The position numbers and the translations under genes are program-made. Shown in pieces: positions 47,755 to 56,529 of a stretch of DNA of 64,000 nucleotides; position 1 is the stretch's first letter; each line of letters starts with the position of its first letter. Source of the DNA: Curtobacterium ammoniigenes NBRC 101786 (GTDB taxonomy: Bacteria; Actinomycetota; Actinomycetes; Actinomycetales; Microbacteriaceae); the NCBI RefSeq assembly GCF_001571045.1, contig NZ_BCSV01000002.1, positions 372,001 to 436,000 of the forward strand, written 5' to 3'. The notes beneath the pieces were generated by a model. That model saw nothing but the letters and a program-made list of their open reading frames with translations, ran no database searches and was not told where the DNA came from.

Positions 47755-49137
47755 GTGGTCAGCACAGCGACATTCGGCACGAACGCCGTCGACTGGGAGG
47801 AACGGGTCCGCTTCGACCGCCTCCGCGACGAGCGGTTGGCGCGGCTCAAAGCGGAGCTCGACGCCTCCGACCTCGGCGCGGTCCTCGCTTTCGACTTCTC
47901 CAACATCCGCTACATGACGGCCACGCATATCGGTACGTGGGCGATGGACAAGCTCATCCGATTCGCACTGCTGACGCGTCATTCGGATCCGGTCGTGTGG
48001 GACTTCGGATCCGCCGCGAAGCACCACCAGCTCTACAACCCGTGGCTGGCGGAGACGACAGCGGAACTCGACGCGGACCCGCACGCGCCGCATCACGGGG
48101 CCAAGCGTCCCCGCATCGAGAGCGGAGCCCGCGCCGGGATCTCGACACTCCGCGGCGCCTTCAACCCGGACACGGGCGTGGCCGACGAGGTCGCCGCGAA
48201 GATCAAGCGTGAGCTCGAGAAGTTCGGGCTCCTCGGCGAGCCGCTCGGCGTCGATGTCGTCGAGATGCCGATCCTCATGGCGCTGCAGAACGCGGGGATC
48301 TCCGTCGTCGACGGCCAGCAGGTGTTCATGCGCGCGCGCACCATCAAGACGCAGGACGAGATCACGCTGCTGACGCAGGCCGCGTCGATGGTGGACTCCG
48401 CGTACGACCGGCTGTACGAGTTCCTGCGGCCAGGAGTGCGCGAGAACGAGACCGTCGGACTCGTCGCGAAGGTGCTCTACGACCACGGGTCGGAATATGT
48501 AGAGGGCGTGAACGCGATCTCGGGGGAGCGGTGCTCTCCGCACCCGCACGTGTACTCGGATCGGATCATCCGACCCGGCGACCCCGCGTTCTTCGACATC
48601 CTGCACAGCTTCAACGGCTACCGCACCTGCTACTACCGGACGTTCGCCGTCGGCTCGGCGAGCCCCGCACAGAACGACGCCTACAAACGCGCGCGTGAGT
48701 ACATGGACCGCGCCATCGCACTCGTCCGACCCGGTGCGACCACCGCTGACATCGTCAGCGTCTGGCCGAAAGCGCAAGAGTTCGGGTTCCCCGACGAGGA
48801 GGCCGCGTTCGCCCTGCAGTACGGCCACGGCGTCGGCCTGTCGATCTGGGAGAAGCCGATTTTCTCGCGGCTCGTGTCGCTCGATCACCCCGAGGTGCTG
48901 CGCGAAGGCATGTTCTTCGCGTTGGAGACATACTGGCCGAGCGCGGACGGCATCGGCGCTGCCCGCATCGAAGAGGAGGTCGTGGTGACCGCCGACGGTT
49001 GCGAGGTCGTGACGAAGTTCCCCGCCGAAGATCTGCTTGTCGCCGGACAGCGGTACTTCGCCGTGAACGGTCCGCTGCCGGTGATCCGCAGCTCGCAGTC
49101 GCACCTCAACACGGAGTGGGGCCGCGGTGAGGCGTGA
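47755..49137 (+). CDS. M24 (creatinase/aminopeptidase-fold) enzyme with altered metal site
   Basis: Pita-bread-fold protein of 460 residues. Expected M24 ligand positions are D281 (FFDILHSF), then a cysteine C292 (GYRTCYYRTF) where the second Asp normally sits, H358 (YGHGVGLSI), E391 (FFALETYW) and E406 (AARIEEEV). The N-terminal domain (AVLAFDFSNIRYMTATHIG) is of creatinase/prolidase type. M24 proteins in catabolic operons often act on non-peptide substrates (creatinase, the DMSP lyase DddP), so a hydrolase or lyase role on the imported compound is likelier than peptidase. GTG start after AAAGGC; same strand as the ABC importer. Confidence 0.85.
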   Translation: MVSTATFGTNAVDWEERVRFDRLRDERLARLKAELDASDLGAVLAFDFSNIRYMTATHIGTWAMDKLIRFALLTRHSDPVVWDFGSAAKHHQLYNPWLAETTAELDADPHAPHHGAKRPRIESGARAGISTLRGAFNPDTGVADEVAAKIKRELEKFGLLGEPLGVDVVEMPILMALQNAGISVVDGQQVFMRARTIKTQDEITLLTQAASMVDSAYDRLYEFLRPGVRENETVGLVAKVLYDHGSEYVEGVNAISGERCSPHPHVYSDRIIRPGDPAFFDILHSFNGYRTCYYRTFAVGSASPAQNDAYKRAREYMDRAIALVRPGATTADIVSVWPKAQEFGFPDEEAAFALQYGHGVGLSIWEKPIFSRLVSLDHPEVLREGMFFALETYWPSADGIGAARIEEEVVVTADGCEVVTKFPAEDLLVAGQRYFAVNGPLPVIRSSQSHLNTEWGRGEA

Positions 49138-49167
49138 GTCGAAGATCGGTGGAAACGAGGAGCACCG

Positions 49168-50232
49168 ATGAGGGCCGCCGTCTACTACGGGGCACACGAC
49201 GTTCGGATCGAAGACGTGCCGGAACCGCAACGCGACGACGGCCAGGTGGTGCTGAGGGTTCTCCGCTCCGGGATGTGCGGCACCGATGCGACCGAGTGGA
49301 AGGCGGGCCCGCTGACGTTCCCCGTGAACCGCGTGCACACGGTCACCGGCCAGACCGGTCCGATGGTGTTCGGCCACGAGTTCATCGGCGAGATCGTCGA
49401 GCCGCTTCCTGGAGGCGCCTATCCTGCCGGTGCACTCGTCGCCTCCGGTGCCGGCGTGTGGTGCGGAGCGTGCGACCGGTGCCTCGAGGGCCGCACAAAC
49501 CTCTGCCGTAGCTACTTCACCCACGGCCTGAACGCGCCAGGGGGTCTCGCGGAATTCGTCGCCGTGGCGGAGAAGACACTGGTTCCCATCCCCGAGGGTC
49601 TCTCGCTCGACGCGGCCGGGCTCGCGCAGCCGCTCGCGGTGGGCCTCCACGCCGCACGGCGGTCGGGCATCGCGGACGGCGACCGCGTCGTCCTCATCGG
49701 TGCCGGTGCGATCGGTACGTTCGTGCTGACCGGCGTGCGCCACCTCGCGCCCGCTGCGGACATCACCGTGGTCGACTTTCCCGGACACCGACTCGAACGC
49801 GCTGCTCGGCTCGGTGCGGGGCAGGTCGAACCAGTGGGCGATGACATCGCCGACCGGATCCTCGACCGCATCCCGGGAGGCGCGGACGTCGTCATCGAAG
49901 CCAGCGGCGCTCCCGGCCAGCTCGCCACCGCGATCCGGCTCGTGCGGGACGGCGGCACAATCCTGCAGGTGGGCTTGCCCTCGAAGTCGCCCGAGGTCGA
50001 CGTGCATGCGCTCGTCATGCGCGAGATCACCGTGCGAACCACGCTTGCGCATGTGTGCGGGACCGACCTCGGTCCGGCGCTCGAGATCCTGCAGACCACC
50101 GCGCTGGCCCACGAGCTGCTCGACTCGGTTCACCCGCTCGACGACATCGCCGAGCAGCTCGAGCGACTCGCCACCGGCGGTCTCGAGGGCAAAGTCCTGT
50201 TCGACCCCACCCTGACCAAGGAGCATGCATGA
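49168..50232 (+). CDS. zinc-dependent alcohol/polyol dehydrogenase 1
   Basis: Medium-chain dehydrogenase of 354 residues, similar in layout to threonine/sorbitol/galactitol-phosphate dehydrogenases. Catalytic zinc region MCGTDATEW and FGHEFIGEI; structural zinc cysteines CGACDRCLEGRTNLC; Rossmann motif VLIGAGAIGTFVL. Starts 30 bp after the M24 gene, with GGAAACGAGGAGCACCG before the ATG, and overlaps the next dehydrogenase by 4 bp. It likely oxidises a secondary hydroxyl of the imported compound or an intermediate; the exact substrate is unknown. Confidence 0.9.
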   Translation: MRAAVYYGAHDVRIEDVPEPQRDDGQVVLRVLRSGMCGTDATEWKAGPLTFPVNRVHTVTGQTGPMVFGHEFIGEIVEPLPGGAYPAGALVASGAGVWCGACDRCLEGRTNLCRSYFTHGLNAPGGLAEFVAVAEKTLVPIPEGLSLDAAGLAQPLAVGLHAARRSGIADGDRVVLIGAGAIGTFVLTGVRHLAPAADITVVDFPGHRLERAARLGAGQVEPVGDDIADRILDRIPGGADVVIEASGAPGQLATAIRLVRDGGTILQVGLPSKSPEVDVHALVMREITVRTTLAHVCGTDLGPALEILQTTALAHELLDSVHPLDDIAEQLERLATGGLEGKVLFDPTLTKEHA

Positions 50233-51287
50233 GAGCCGCGGTCTTTCACGCCGCCCACGACGTTCGCGTCGAAGACGTTGCCGCCCCGGGTTCACCCGGC
50301 CCCGGCGAGGTACTCGTCAAGCCGTTCTGGTGCGGAATCTGCGGAACGGACCTGCACGAATACGCGATGGGCCCCATCGTCACCCCCGCCGAACCACATC
50401 GGCTCAACGGCTCGACGATCCCGCAGATCCTCGGCCACGAGTTCTCCGCCGAGATCGTCGAGGTCGGTGCCGGGGTCACGACGGTCTCGGTTGGACAGCG
50501 CGTGTCGGTGATGCCGCTCCTGTTCGACAACACCTGTTACTACTGCGTCCGCGGCCTCAACCACCTCTGCCGCAACATGGCGTGCATCGGCCTCAGTTAC
50601 GCCTGGGGCGGTATCGCCGAGCTTGCGATCGTTCCCGTCGAGAAGCTGACCGTCCTTCCGGATGCCGTGACGGACCTCCAGGGCGCGCTCGTCGAACCGG
50701 CTGCTGTGGCCGCATACGGAGTGGACACGGCGAAGGTGCGCCCCGGCGACCTCGTGCTCGTCACGGGTGCCGGACCCATCGGAGCGCTCGCATCGCTCTA
50801 TGCCGCGTCGCTCGGGGCGCAGGTGATCGTTTCCGAGGTCAACCCGACTCGAGCGGCACTGGTCCGCAGTTTCGGCGTCGGCGAGGTCCTCAACCCGGCC
50901 GAGATCGACGTTGCCGCGTACATCAAGGACCTCCGTGATGGAGTCGGCGCGGACGCGGTCATCGAATGCTCCGGCAATGAACGCGCGTTGCAGACCGCGC
51001 TCGCCGCCGTGCGATCGGCCGGACACGTGTCGCAGACCGGCCTCCACACGCGCCCGGCGTCGATCGACCCGATGGTGCTGTCCGAACACGACATCACGCT
51101 GACCGGCACCTGGTGCTATCCGGTGTTCGACTTCCCGCGCATCGTCGATCTCATTGCGCGGGGTCGCTACCCCGTCGAGAAGGTCGTCACGGCGCGGGTG
51201 CCCATGGCTGACATCGTGGCGAAGGGCTTCGAAACGCTCTTGTCGCCCACCGGTGACCAGGTGAAGGTGCTCGTCGAAACCCGATGA
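50229..51287 (+). CDS. zinc-dependent dehydrogenase 2, 2,3-butanediol dehydrogenase-like
   Basis: Zinc dehydrogenase of 352 residues resembling (R,R)-butanediol dehydrogenase. Zinc region GICGTDLHEYAMGP with the long loop before LGHEFSAEIVEVG is characteristic of that group. The structural-site region reads NTCYYCVRGLNHLCRNMAC, with three to four usable cysteines. Rossmann motif VTGAGPIGALAS. The ATG overlaps the preceding stop (ATGA). In the presence of acetoin-dehydrogenase-like E1/E2 genes nearby, oxidation of a vicinal diol to an acyloin is a plausible role (inference). Confidence 0.88.
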   Translation: MRAAVFHAAHDVRVEDVAAPGSPGPGEVLVKPFWCGICGTDLHEYAMGPIVTPAEPHRLNGSTIPQILGHEFSAEIVEVGAGVTTVSVGQRVSVMPLLFDNTCYYCVRGLNHLCRNMACIGLSYAWGGIAELAIVPVEKLTVLPDAVTDLQGALVEPAAVAAYGVDTAKVRPGDLVLVTGAGPIGALASLYAASLGAQVIVSEVNPTRAALVRSFGVGEVLNPAEIDVAAYIKDLRDGVGADAVIECSGNERALQTALAAVRSAGHVSQTGLHTRPASIDPMVLSEHDITLTGTWCYPVFDFPRIVDLIARGRYPVEKVVTARVPMADIVAKGFETLLSPTGDQVKVLVETR

Positions 51288-51366
51288 GCGGAGCGTGTCA
51301 GAGCGTGTCGGGCGCGCAAGACCGCGCCGGATGCGGCCATGACCACGATGGAGAGGAACGATCCCC

Positions 51367-52344
51367 GTGAAAGCACTGGTGTATACCGCCGAGGATGCGC
51401 CCGCGGTCGAGGAGCGACCGATCCCGGCGATCGCTGCCGACGAGGTGCTCGTCGCTGCCCGCTCGGTCGGCGTCTGCCACTCGGACATCGAGCTGCTGGA
51501 GGGTCGGTACATCATCCCGTTCAGCTATCCGATCATTCCCGGGCATGAGTGGTCGGGTGAGGTGGTGCGCGTCGGTGCCGACGTGACGGACTTCGCCGTC
51601 GGGGATCGGGTCGTCGGCGAGTGCGTCATCGGGTCAGACCATTTCGGCTTCTCCATCAGCGGCGCGGCCGCCGACTTCTTCGTTGCCAAGGCGTCGTGGC
51701 TGCACAGACTCCCCGACGAGCTCTCGTTCACGATGGGTGCGCTCGTCGAGCCGTTCAGCGTCGCCTACTACGCCGTGCAGCACGCCGGAGGCGTGGATGC
51801 GAGCGACACGGTCGTGGTGCTCGGTGCCGGACCGATCGGCCTCGCCGTCGCGGCGGCGACCGGCGCGATGGGCGCAACGACCATCGTCGTCGAGCCGACC
51901 GCTGAGCGGCAGGACGCGGCGCTCGCCCTCGGCGCGAAGCACGCGGTGCACCCGGACGACGTGGACGCGTTGCTCTCCCGGCTCACCGGTGGTCGTGGTG
52001 CGGATCTCGTCGTGGAGGCCAGTGGCCGCCCGGCTGTGATGGCGCGCGCGCTCGAACTGGTCGCGTTCCAGGGCCGGGTCGCGTACATCGGCATCAACGT
52101 CGGCGGCTCGGCTCCAGCGCAGCTCGGGCTGATCCAGTCGAAGGAGCTCCGCATCACCGGCTCGATCGGGTCGCCGGGCGTGTGGCCGCAGACGCTCCGG
52201 TTCCTCGCCGGCAGCGGTCTCGACCTATCGCCGCTGGTGACCCAGCATTTCTCCGCCGACGAGGCGCTCTCGGCGATCGAGGCTGCGCGCCATCCGTCCC
52301 CGACGACGATCAAGGCGCATATCGAATTCGACGCGCGGCTGTAG
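51367..52344 (+). CDS. MDR-family dehydrogenase 3 lacking the structural zinc lobe
   Basis: Dehydrogenase of 325 residues. Catalytic zinc residues are kept (GVCHSDIELLEG, PGHEWSGEV), but the usual four-cysteine lobe is replaced by VVGECVIGSDHFGFSISG, which shortens the protein. Rossmann motif VLGAGPIGLAVA and ASGRPAVMARALEL follow. The start is a GTG after GAGAGGAACGATCCCC. It is the last gene of the plus-strand run, ending before a long hairpin. Probably oxidises another hydroxyl of the pathway intermediates. Confidence 0.88.
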   Translation: MKALVYTAEDAPAVEERPIPAIAADEVLVAARSVGVCHSDIELLEGRYIIPFSYPIIPGHEWSGEVVRVGADVTDFAVGDRVVGECVIGSDHFGFSISGAAADFFVAKASWLHRLPDELSFTMGALVEPFSVAYYAVQHAGGVDASDTVVVLGAGPIGLAVAAATGAMGATTIVVEPTAERQDAALALGAKHAVHPDDVDALLSRLTGGRGADLVVEASGRPAVMARALELVAFQGRVAYIGINVGGSAPAQLGLIQSKELRITGSIGSPGVWPQTLRFLAGSGLDLSPLVTQHFSADEALSAIEAARHPSPTTIKAHIEFDARL

Positions 52345-52392
52345 GCCCTCGAGCTCGGGGCGTCCCGCATTCGCACGCTCGAGTTCGAGCAC

Positions 52393-52447
52393 GAGCGGGC
52401 GATATGTCCGGCGAGCCGCGCGGCCACGCCGGGTATATCGCCCGCTC
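52393..52447. terminator. long bidirectional hairpin between convergent operons
   Basis: Arms GAGCGGGCGATATGTCCGGCG minus last base fits 52393-52412; the full 21-base arms are 52393-52413 and 52427-52447, pairing at 19 positions plus two mismatched/wobble positions, loop of 13 bases with its own CCGCGCGG. It separates the dehydrogenase run from the convergent PRISE gene. Confidence 0.6.
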
Positions 52448-52501
52448 ACAGCCGCGGCGACTCCTCCGGCCGATGCGTGCCTGCGCCGCCCTGGCTGCTC
52501 C

Positions 52502-53572
52502 TTACGGCAGGACGCGCGCCGCCCGGTACTGCTCGATGTAGCGGAAGAACGAGTCGCGGGTGTCACGAGTCGCCGTGAACCCGGCCTTCCGGCTCTTGTT
52601 CATGTCGGTGAGGACCTCCATGTCGCGGCCGAGGTCGGCGTCTGAGTGCCACCAGGAGGCGACACGCGCCAAATCCGGCTCGACGAGTCCCTCGCGATGC
52701 GCGATCGCGCGCCACGTGTCCTCCGTGCCTGCCATTGCCGCTTCGAGCGTGCGTGGCTCGCCCTCGAACCCCTCCCATGGCAGCCCGAAGAAGGCGGCGA
52801 TCTGCGGCCAGAGCCACCGCCAGCGGAAGACGTCGCCGTTCGCGGTGTTGAACGCCTCGTTGCGTCCGTGCTCGGACGCCCAGAGCATCTGTTCCGAGAG
52901 CAGCTCAGCGTCGGTCACGTCGGTCACGGAGTTCCACTGCGTCGACGACCCGGGGAACACGAACGGCAGTCCAAGCTCCTTGCAGAGCGTCGCGTAGGCG
53001 CCGATCGTGAGGACCATGTTCATCGCATTTCCCGTCGCGAACCCGAATACGGTGTGCGATCGGTGCACGCTCCACGTGAACCCGGCACGTTCAGCAGCGG
53101 CGAACAGCTCGTCTTCTTGGGCGTAGTAGAAGTTCGGGGTGGAGGTCCGCGGCTCCTCCTCATGGAAGGGCGTGTCCGCGACGACCCCCTGCGCATACGC
53201 CTCGAACGGGCCGAGGTAGTGCTTCAGTCCGGTCATCAGGGCGACGTGCTGGAGGCTGCCGGCCGGCTCGAGTGCCGTCAGCACGTTGCGGACCGCACCG
53301 CCGTTCACGCGGATGTTGTCGGCCTCCGTCGCCATCCGGGTCCATGCGGTGATCGCCGCGAACTCGGGGCGAACCTCGCGAAGCGCTTCGGCAAGGGCCG
53401 CCGGGTCCCCGAGGTCGGCGCGGACGGGAACGACGCGAGGGTCGGGCGTTCCGCCGCTGCGGGAGAGCCCGTAGACCTCCCACCCGGCATCTGCCAGATA
53501 GGCGGCGAGGTTCTGGCCGACGATGCCGGTCACGCCGACGACGAGGGCGCGGCGAGGCGCAGTGCTGGTCAT
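52502..53572 (-). CDS. PRISE-family enone reductase (progesterone 5beta-reductase/iridoid synthase type)
   Basis: Extended SDR of 356 residues closely following the plant progesterone-5beta-reductase layout. Rossmann motif VVGVTGIVGQNLAAYL; then TGLKHYLGPFEAYA with K117 and, 32 residues later, Y149 in NFYYAQEDELF, the Lys/Tyr pair that in PRISE enzymes replaces YxxxK. Further marks are WSVHRSHTVFGFATGNAMN and EAFNTANGDVFRWRWLWPQIA. PRISE enzymes reduce the C=C of enones with NADPH. Here it should saturate an enone formed by oxidation and water loss. It overlaps the upstream VOC gene by 4 bp. Confidence 0.88.
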   Translation of the reverse strand: MTSTAPRRALVVGVTGIVGQNLAAYLADAGWEVYGLSRSGGTPDPRVVPVRADLGDPAALAEALREVRPEFAAITAWTRMATEADNIRVNGGAVRNVLTALEPAGSLQHVALMTGLKHYLGPFEAYAQGVVADTPFHEEEPRTSTPNFYYAQEDELFAAAERAGFTWSVHRSHTVFGFATGNAMNMVLTIGAYATLCKELGLPFVFPGSSTQWNSVTDVTDAELLSEQMLWASEHGRNEAFNTANGDVFRWRWLWPQIAAFFGLPWEGFEGEPRTLEAAMAGTEDTWRAIAHREGLVEPDLARVASWWHSDADLGRDMEVLTDMNKSRKAGFTATRDTRDSFFRYIEQYRAARVLP

Positions 53573-54129
53573 GCGGTTGCTCCCGTTTCTGTGGAGGCGG
53601 ACGGAGATCGGTGTGCAGCGGAAGCGCCCGCGGTCCGTGCGGTGAGATAGGCCTCGATCCCTGCCTGCCGTTCCTCCGGGCGGGTGTAGGCCACTTCCAC
53701 AAGTTCGAGCGGGATCCCATCAGGGTCGTGGAAGTACACCCATCGCCAGCCCGCGAGCACGCCATCGTCAACGACGTGTGGGCCGGAAAGGAACTCGACG
53801 CCGGCAGCCTCGAGGCTGGCGACGGTCTTAGTGACATCGTCAACGCGGAACGCGACGTGCATCGCACCGAGATGGTTCTGGTGGACCGGGCCGTCGCTCG
53901 GCTCGCGATTCGCGTACTCGAGGAGCTCCAGGGTGTCCGGCCCGACCTGCAGGCAGCACTGCCGGAGTTTCGCGTTCGGAACGCCGACGCCCTGCGCGAG
54001 CTCGTCGCCGTCGAACCAGGGGCTCGGCTCGCTTGAGAACGGGAATCCGAGAAGGTCGTGGTAAAACGCGATGGACCGGTCGAGATCGGACACGATGATG
54101 CCGGTGTGGTGGACCCCGTGAATGGTCAT
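53569..54129 (-). CDS. VOC-superfamily metalloenzyme 1
   Basis: Glyoxalase/bleomycin-resistance-fold protein of 186 residues. Metal ligands of the paired beta-alpha-beta units are complete: H (GVHHTGIIV), E (TLELLEYAN), H (AMHVAFRVDD) and E (PLELVEVAY), the H/E/H/E set of glyoxalase I, epimerases and some dioxygenases. An Ala/Ser/Thr-rich tail of ~30 residues follows. I use the ATG at 54129, 9 bases after AAGGA; the ATG 6 bases earlier is too close. First gene of an operon with the PRISE reductase and divergent from the regulator. Epimerase or isomerase activity is likely. Confidence 0.83.
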   Translation of the reverse strand: MTIHGVHHTGIIVSDLDRSIAFYHDLLGFPFSSEPSPWFDGDELAQGVGVPNAKLRQCCLQVGPDTLELLEYANREPSDGPVHQNHLGAMHVAFRVDDVTKTVASLEAAGVEFLSGPHVVDDGVLAGWRWVYFHDPDGIPLELVEVAYTRPEERQAGIEAYLTARTAGASAAHRSPSASTETGATA

Positions 54130-54155
54130 TTGCATACTTCCTTGTATGGCAGCAC

Positions 54156-54174
54156 TGTTCGTTGTCACTGAACA
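54156..54174. promoter_or_regulatory. regulon operator, copy 2
   Basis: TGTTCGTTGTCACTGAACA: the right half CACTGAACA is perfect and the left half has two changes. It lies between the VOC/PRISE operon and the XRE-cupin regulator gene, as expected for autoregulation. Confidence 0.6.
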
Positions 54175-54202
54175 TTAGCAGAACACCGGGCTCCGTTCCG
54201 TG

Positions 54203-54208
54203 TATATT
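54203..54208 (+). promoter_or_regulatory. possible -10 box TATATT of the regulator gene
   Basis: TATATT in the most AT-rich spot of the region, 29 bp downstream of the operator; no convincing -35 at standard spacing. Confidence 0.3.
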
Positions 54209-54284
54209 TATCCCACTGCCGGCGGCGGACGGGGTTCAGGACGATACCGCCCGACCGGTCGACCACGAACGACGGGCGGACAAG

Positions 54285-54962
54285 ATGGTTGACGTTCCGA
54301 GCTTCGCAGTCGGCGAACTGGGGATCCGATTGAAGGAGATCCGGCAGCAAGCGGGCATGTCCCTCCGAGAACTCGCACGGCAGGCAGGCGTCTCACCGTC
54401 GCTCGTCTCGCAGATCGAGAATGGCAAGTCGCAGCCATCCGTCTCGACGCTCTACGGATTCGCTCGGCTGCTCAACGTCACCGTCGACGAGCTGTTCGAG
54501 GCTGAGGAGCGGGCCGCTGAGCATGACGATCCCGACGACGAATGGCACGGATCCGGTCGGATGAACCCGATGAACGCGTGGCGGCCGTCCGAGTACGCCA
54601 ATCGCGTTTCCGTCGTGCATCCATCGCACCGACCGCAGCTCACGATGGCCGAGGGCGTCGTCTGGGAACGACTCGCGGCCACGCCCGAGCATGCGGTCAA
54701 CTTCATGAAGGTCTCGTACGCGCCCGGGGCGACATCGACGGCTGGCGGCGATCTCGTCACGCACGAGGGGTACGAGTACGCGTACGTCTTGACTGGACAG
54801 CTCGTCGTCACGGTCGGCGAGGAAGTGTTCCACCTCAACCCGGGCGAGTCGTTCGGGTTCGACTGCTCGATTCCGCACATGCACCGCAACCCCGGCCCCG
54901 AGCCGTTTGAGGGCGTCTGGTTCGTGCACGGTGGCGTGCACCGCCCGGGGCCCGGCGCATAG
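54285..54962 (+). CDS. XRE-family regulator with C-terminal cupin domain
   Basis: Transcription factor of 225 residues. An HTH_3 domain at about 13-70 (LKEIRQQAGMSLRELARQAG, then SLVSQIENGKSQPSVSTL) is joined to a cupin at about 130-215 (EGYEYAYVLTGQLVVTVG, NPGESFGFDCSIPHMHRN) that probably binds the inducer. PuuR-like proteins of this type are usually local repressors of catabolic genes. It sits in the middle of the cluster next to operator copy 2 and is the only DNA-binding protein in it, so it is the best candidate for the cluster's regulator. The ATG at 54285 gives the normal N-terminus. Confidence 0.92.
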   Translation: MVDVPSFAVGELGIRLKEIRQQAGMSLRELARQAGVSPSLVSQIENGKSQPSVSTLYGFARLLNVTVDELFEAEERAAEHDDPDDEWHGSGRMNPMNAWRPSEYANRVSVVHPSHRPQLTMAEGVVWERLAATPEHAVNFMKVSYAPGATSTAGGDLVTHEGYEYAYVLTGQLVVTVGEEVFHLNPGESFGFDCSIPHMHRNPGPEPFEGVWFVHGGVHRPGPGA

Positions 54963-55006
54963 CCGGGCCGCGAGCGGCGATCGCCCGATCCGTCGGCGTC
55001 AGTCGC

Positions 55007-56470
55007 TCAGACAGAGACCGCGAGGTACTGCGTCTCGAGGAACTCAAGGATTCCCTCCGTGGAACCCTCGCGCCCGAGTCCGGACTGCTTCGTGCCGCCG
55101 AACGGGGCCGCTGGATCTGAGACGACGCCGCGGTTGATCGCCACCATGCCGACGTCGAGCCGCTGGCCGACCTGCATGGCCAACCGCTCCTCCCCGAAGA
55201 CGTACGCCATGAGGCCGTACTCGCTGTCGTTCGCGAGACGGACTGCTTCGTCCACGTCGGTGAAGCGGACGATCGCGGTGACGGGTCCGAAGATCTCGGT
55301 CGCGTTGATCGTGCTGCCGTGCTGCACATCGGTGAGCAAGGTCGGCGCGTAGAACGCCCCCGTGTCGCTCTTGGTGCCGCCAGTCACGACGTGCGCGCCC
55401 TCTTCGACGGCAGTGTCGACCAGATCAGCGACCTTGTCGCGCTCCTTGACGGACACGAGCGCGCCGAGTTCGTTGTGTCGGTCGAGGCCGGATCCGACCG
55501 GCATCGTCGACAGCCGTTCGGTCATCCGCTCGACGAACGCGTCGTGCACCGAGTCGTGCACGTAGAACCGATTCGCCGACGTGCAGGCCGACCCGCCGTT
55601 CCGCATCTTGGCGAGGAACGCGCCGTCAACCGCGACGTCGAGGTCGGCGCCCGGCAAGACGATGAGGGGTGCATTCCCGCCGAGCTCCATCGACGTGCTG
55701 ATCACCCGGTCCGACGCGGTCTTCAGCAATTCGCGTCCGACCTCGGTCGATCCGGTGAACGACAGCTTCCGCACCGCCGTGTGGTTCAGCATGCGCGCGA
55801 CCGCCGGGCCGGTGGGCACGGGCGTGACCAGGTTCACGACGCCGCGCGGAACGCCCGCTCGTTCGAGCACGCTCACCACGTAGGCGGACGTGAGCGGTGT
55901 TTCGCGGGCGGGTTTGAGGACCATCGTGCATCCCGCTGCGAGTGCGGGAGCGAGCTTTCGCGTGGCCATCGCTGCAGGGAAGTTCCACGGTGTGACGAGC
56001 AGCGAGACGCCGATCGGGTGGTGGGTCACGACGATGTGCTTGTCGCCGGCAGGCGAGAGTCGGTACTCGCCCGGCACGCGAACGGCCTCCTCGGCGAACC
56101 ACCGGAAGAACTCCGTCGCGTAGGTCGCTTCGGCCTTGGCGTCCGGCCATGACTTGCCGTTCTCGCGCACCATGAGCTCAGTGAGGGTGTCGGCCTCGGC
56201 TGTGAGGATCTCCCACGCGCGACGGAGGATTTCGCTCCGCTCGCGGGGGGCTCGCGCGCTCCAGGCGGGGAATGCGGCGGCCGCCGCATCGACGGCAGCG
56301 TCGCAGTCAGCCTCAGTCGCGATCGCGAAGTCCGTGATCGTCGATCCGTCGGAGGGATCCACGACGGCGAAGCGCTCGCCGTCGGACCCCGCTCGCCACG
56401 CGCCGTCGATGTAGAGGTCGCTGAAAATCGCGCGGTCGATGGCGGTCGTGGGGGTGTCGGTCTGGGTCAT
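55007..56470 (-). CDS. NAD(P)-dependent aldehyde dehydrogenase (succinate-semialdehyde type)
   Basis: Aldehyde dehydrogenase of 487 residues, GabD-like in layout. Catalytic N163 (TPWNFPAAM), E262 ([10 protein letters not shown]) and nucleophile C296 ([10 protein letters not shown]) are intact, with the cofactor motif [12 protein letters not shown] and the end motif [14 protein letters not shown]. It would oxidise an aldehyde produced by the pathway, for example after thiamine-dependent cleavage. It follows VOC gene 2 on the minus strand with a 59-bp gap and is convergent with the regulator gene. Confidence 0.93.
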   Translation of the reverse strand: MTQTDTPTTAIDRAIFSDLYIDGAWRAGSDGERFAVVDPSDGSTITDFAIATEADCDAAVDAAAAAFPAWSARAPRERSEILRRAWEILTAEADTLTELMVRENGKSWPDAKAEATYATEFFRWFAEEAVRVPGEYRLSPAGDKHIVVTHHPIGVSLLVTPWNFPAAMATRKLAPALAAGCTMVLKPARETPLTSAYVVSVLERAGVPRGVVNLVTPVPTGPAVARMLNHTAVRKLSFTGSTEVGRELLKTASDRVISTSMELGGNAPLIVLPGADLDVAVDGAFLAKMRNGGSACTSANRFYVHDSVHDAFVERMTERLSTMPVGSGLDRHNELGALVSVKERDKVADLVDTAVEEGAHVVTGGTKSDTGAFYAPTLLTDVQHGSTINATEIFGPVTAIVRFTDVDEAVRLANDSEYGLMAYVFGEERLAMQVGQRLDVGMVAINRGVVSDPAAPFGGTKQSGLGREGSTEGILEFLETQYLAVSV

Positions 56471-56529
56471 CGTCGGCCTTCATTGCTCAAGAGTGGTTGT
56501 CGGTAGTCCAGGTGGTCTCGCGGAACGCG

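Noticed and set aside
47737..50295. 852-codon open frame antisense to the M24 enzyme and dehydrogenase 1
   Set aside because: It mirrors two well-supported genes on the other strand, has Arg/Asp/Val-rich shadow composition, no domain and no ribosome site. Long antisense frames are expected at very high GC3.
52393..52447. Insertion-sequence end
   Set aside because: No transposase, target duplication or second copy was seen; convergent gene context favours a terminator.
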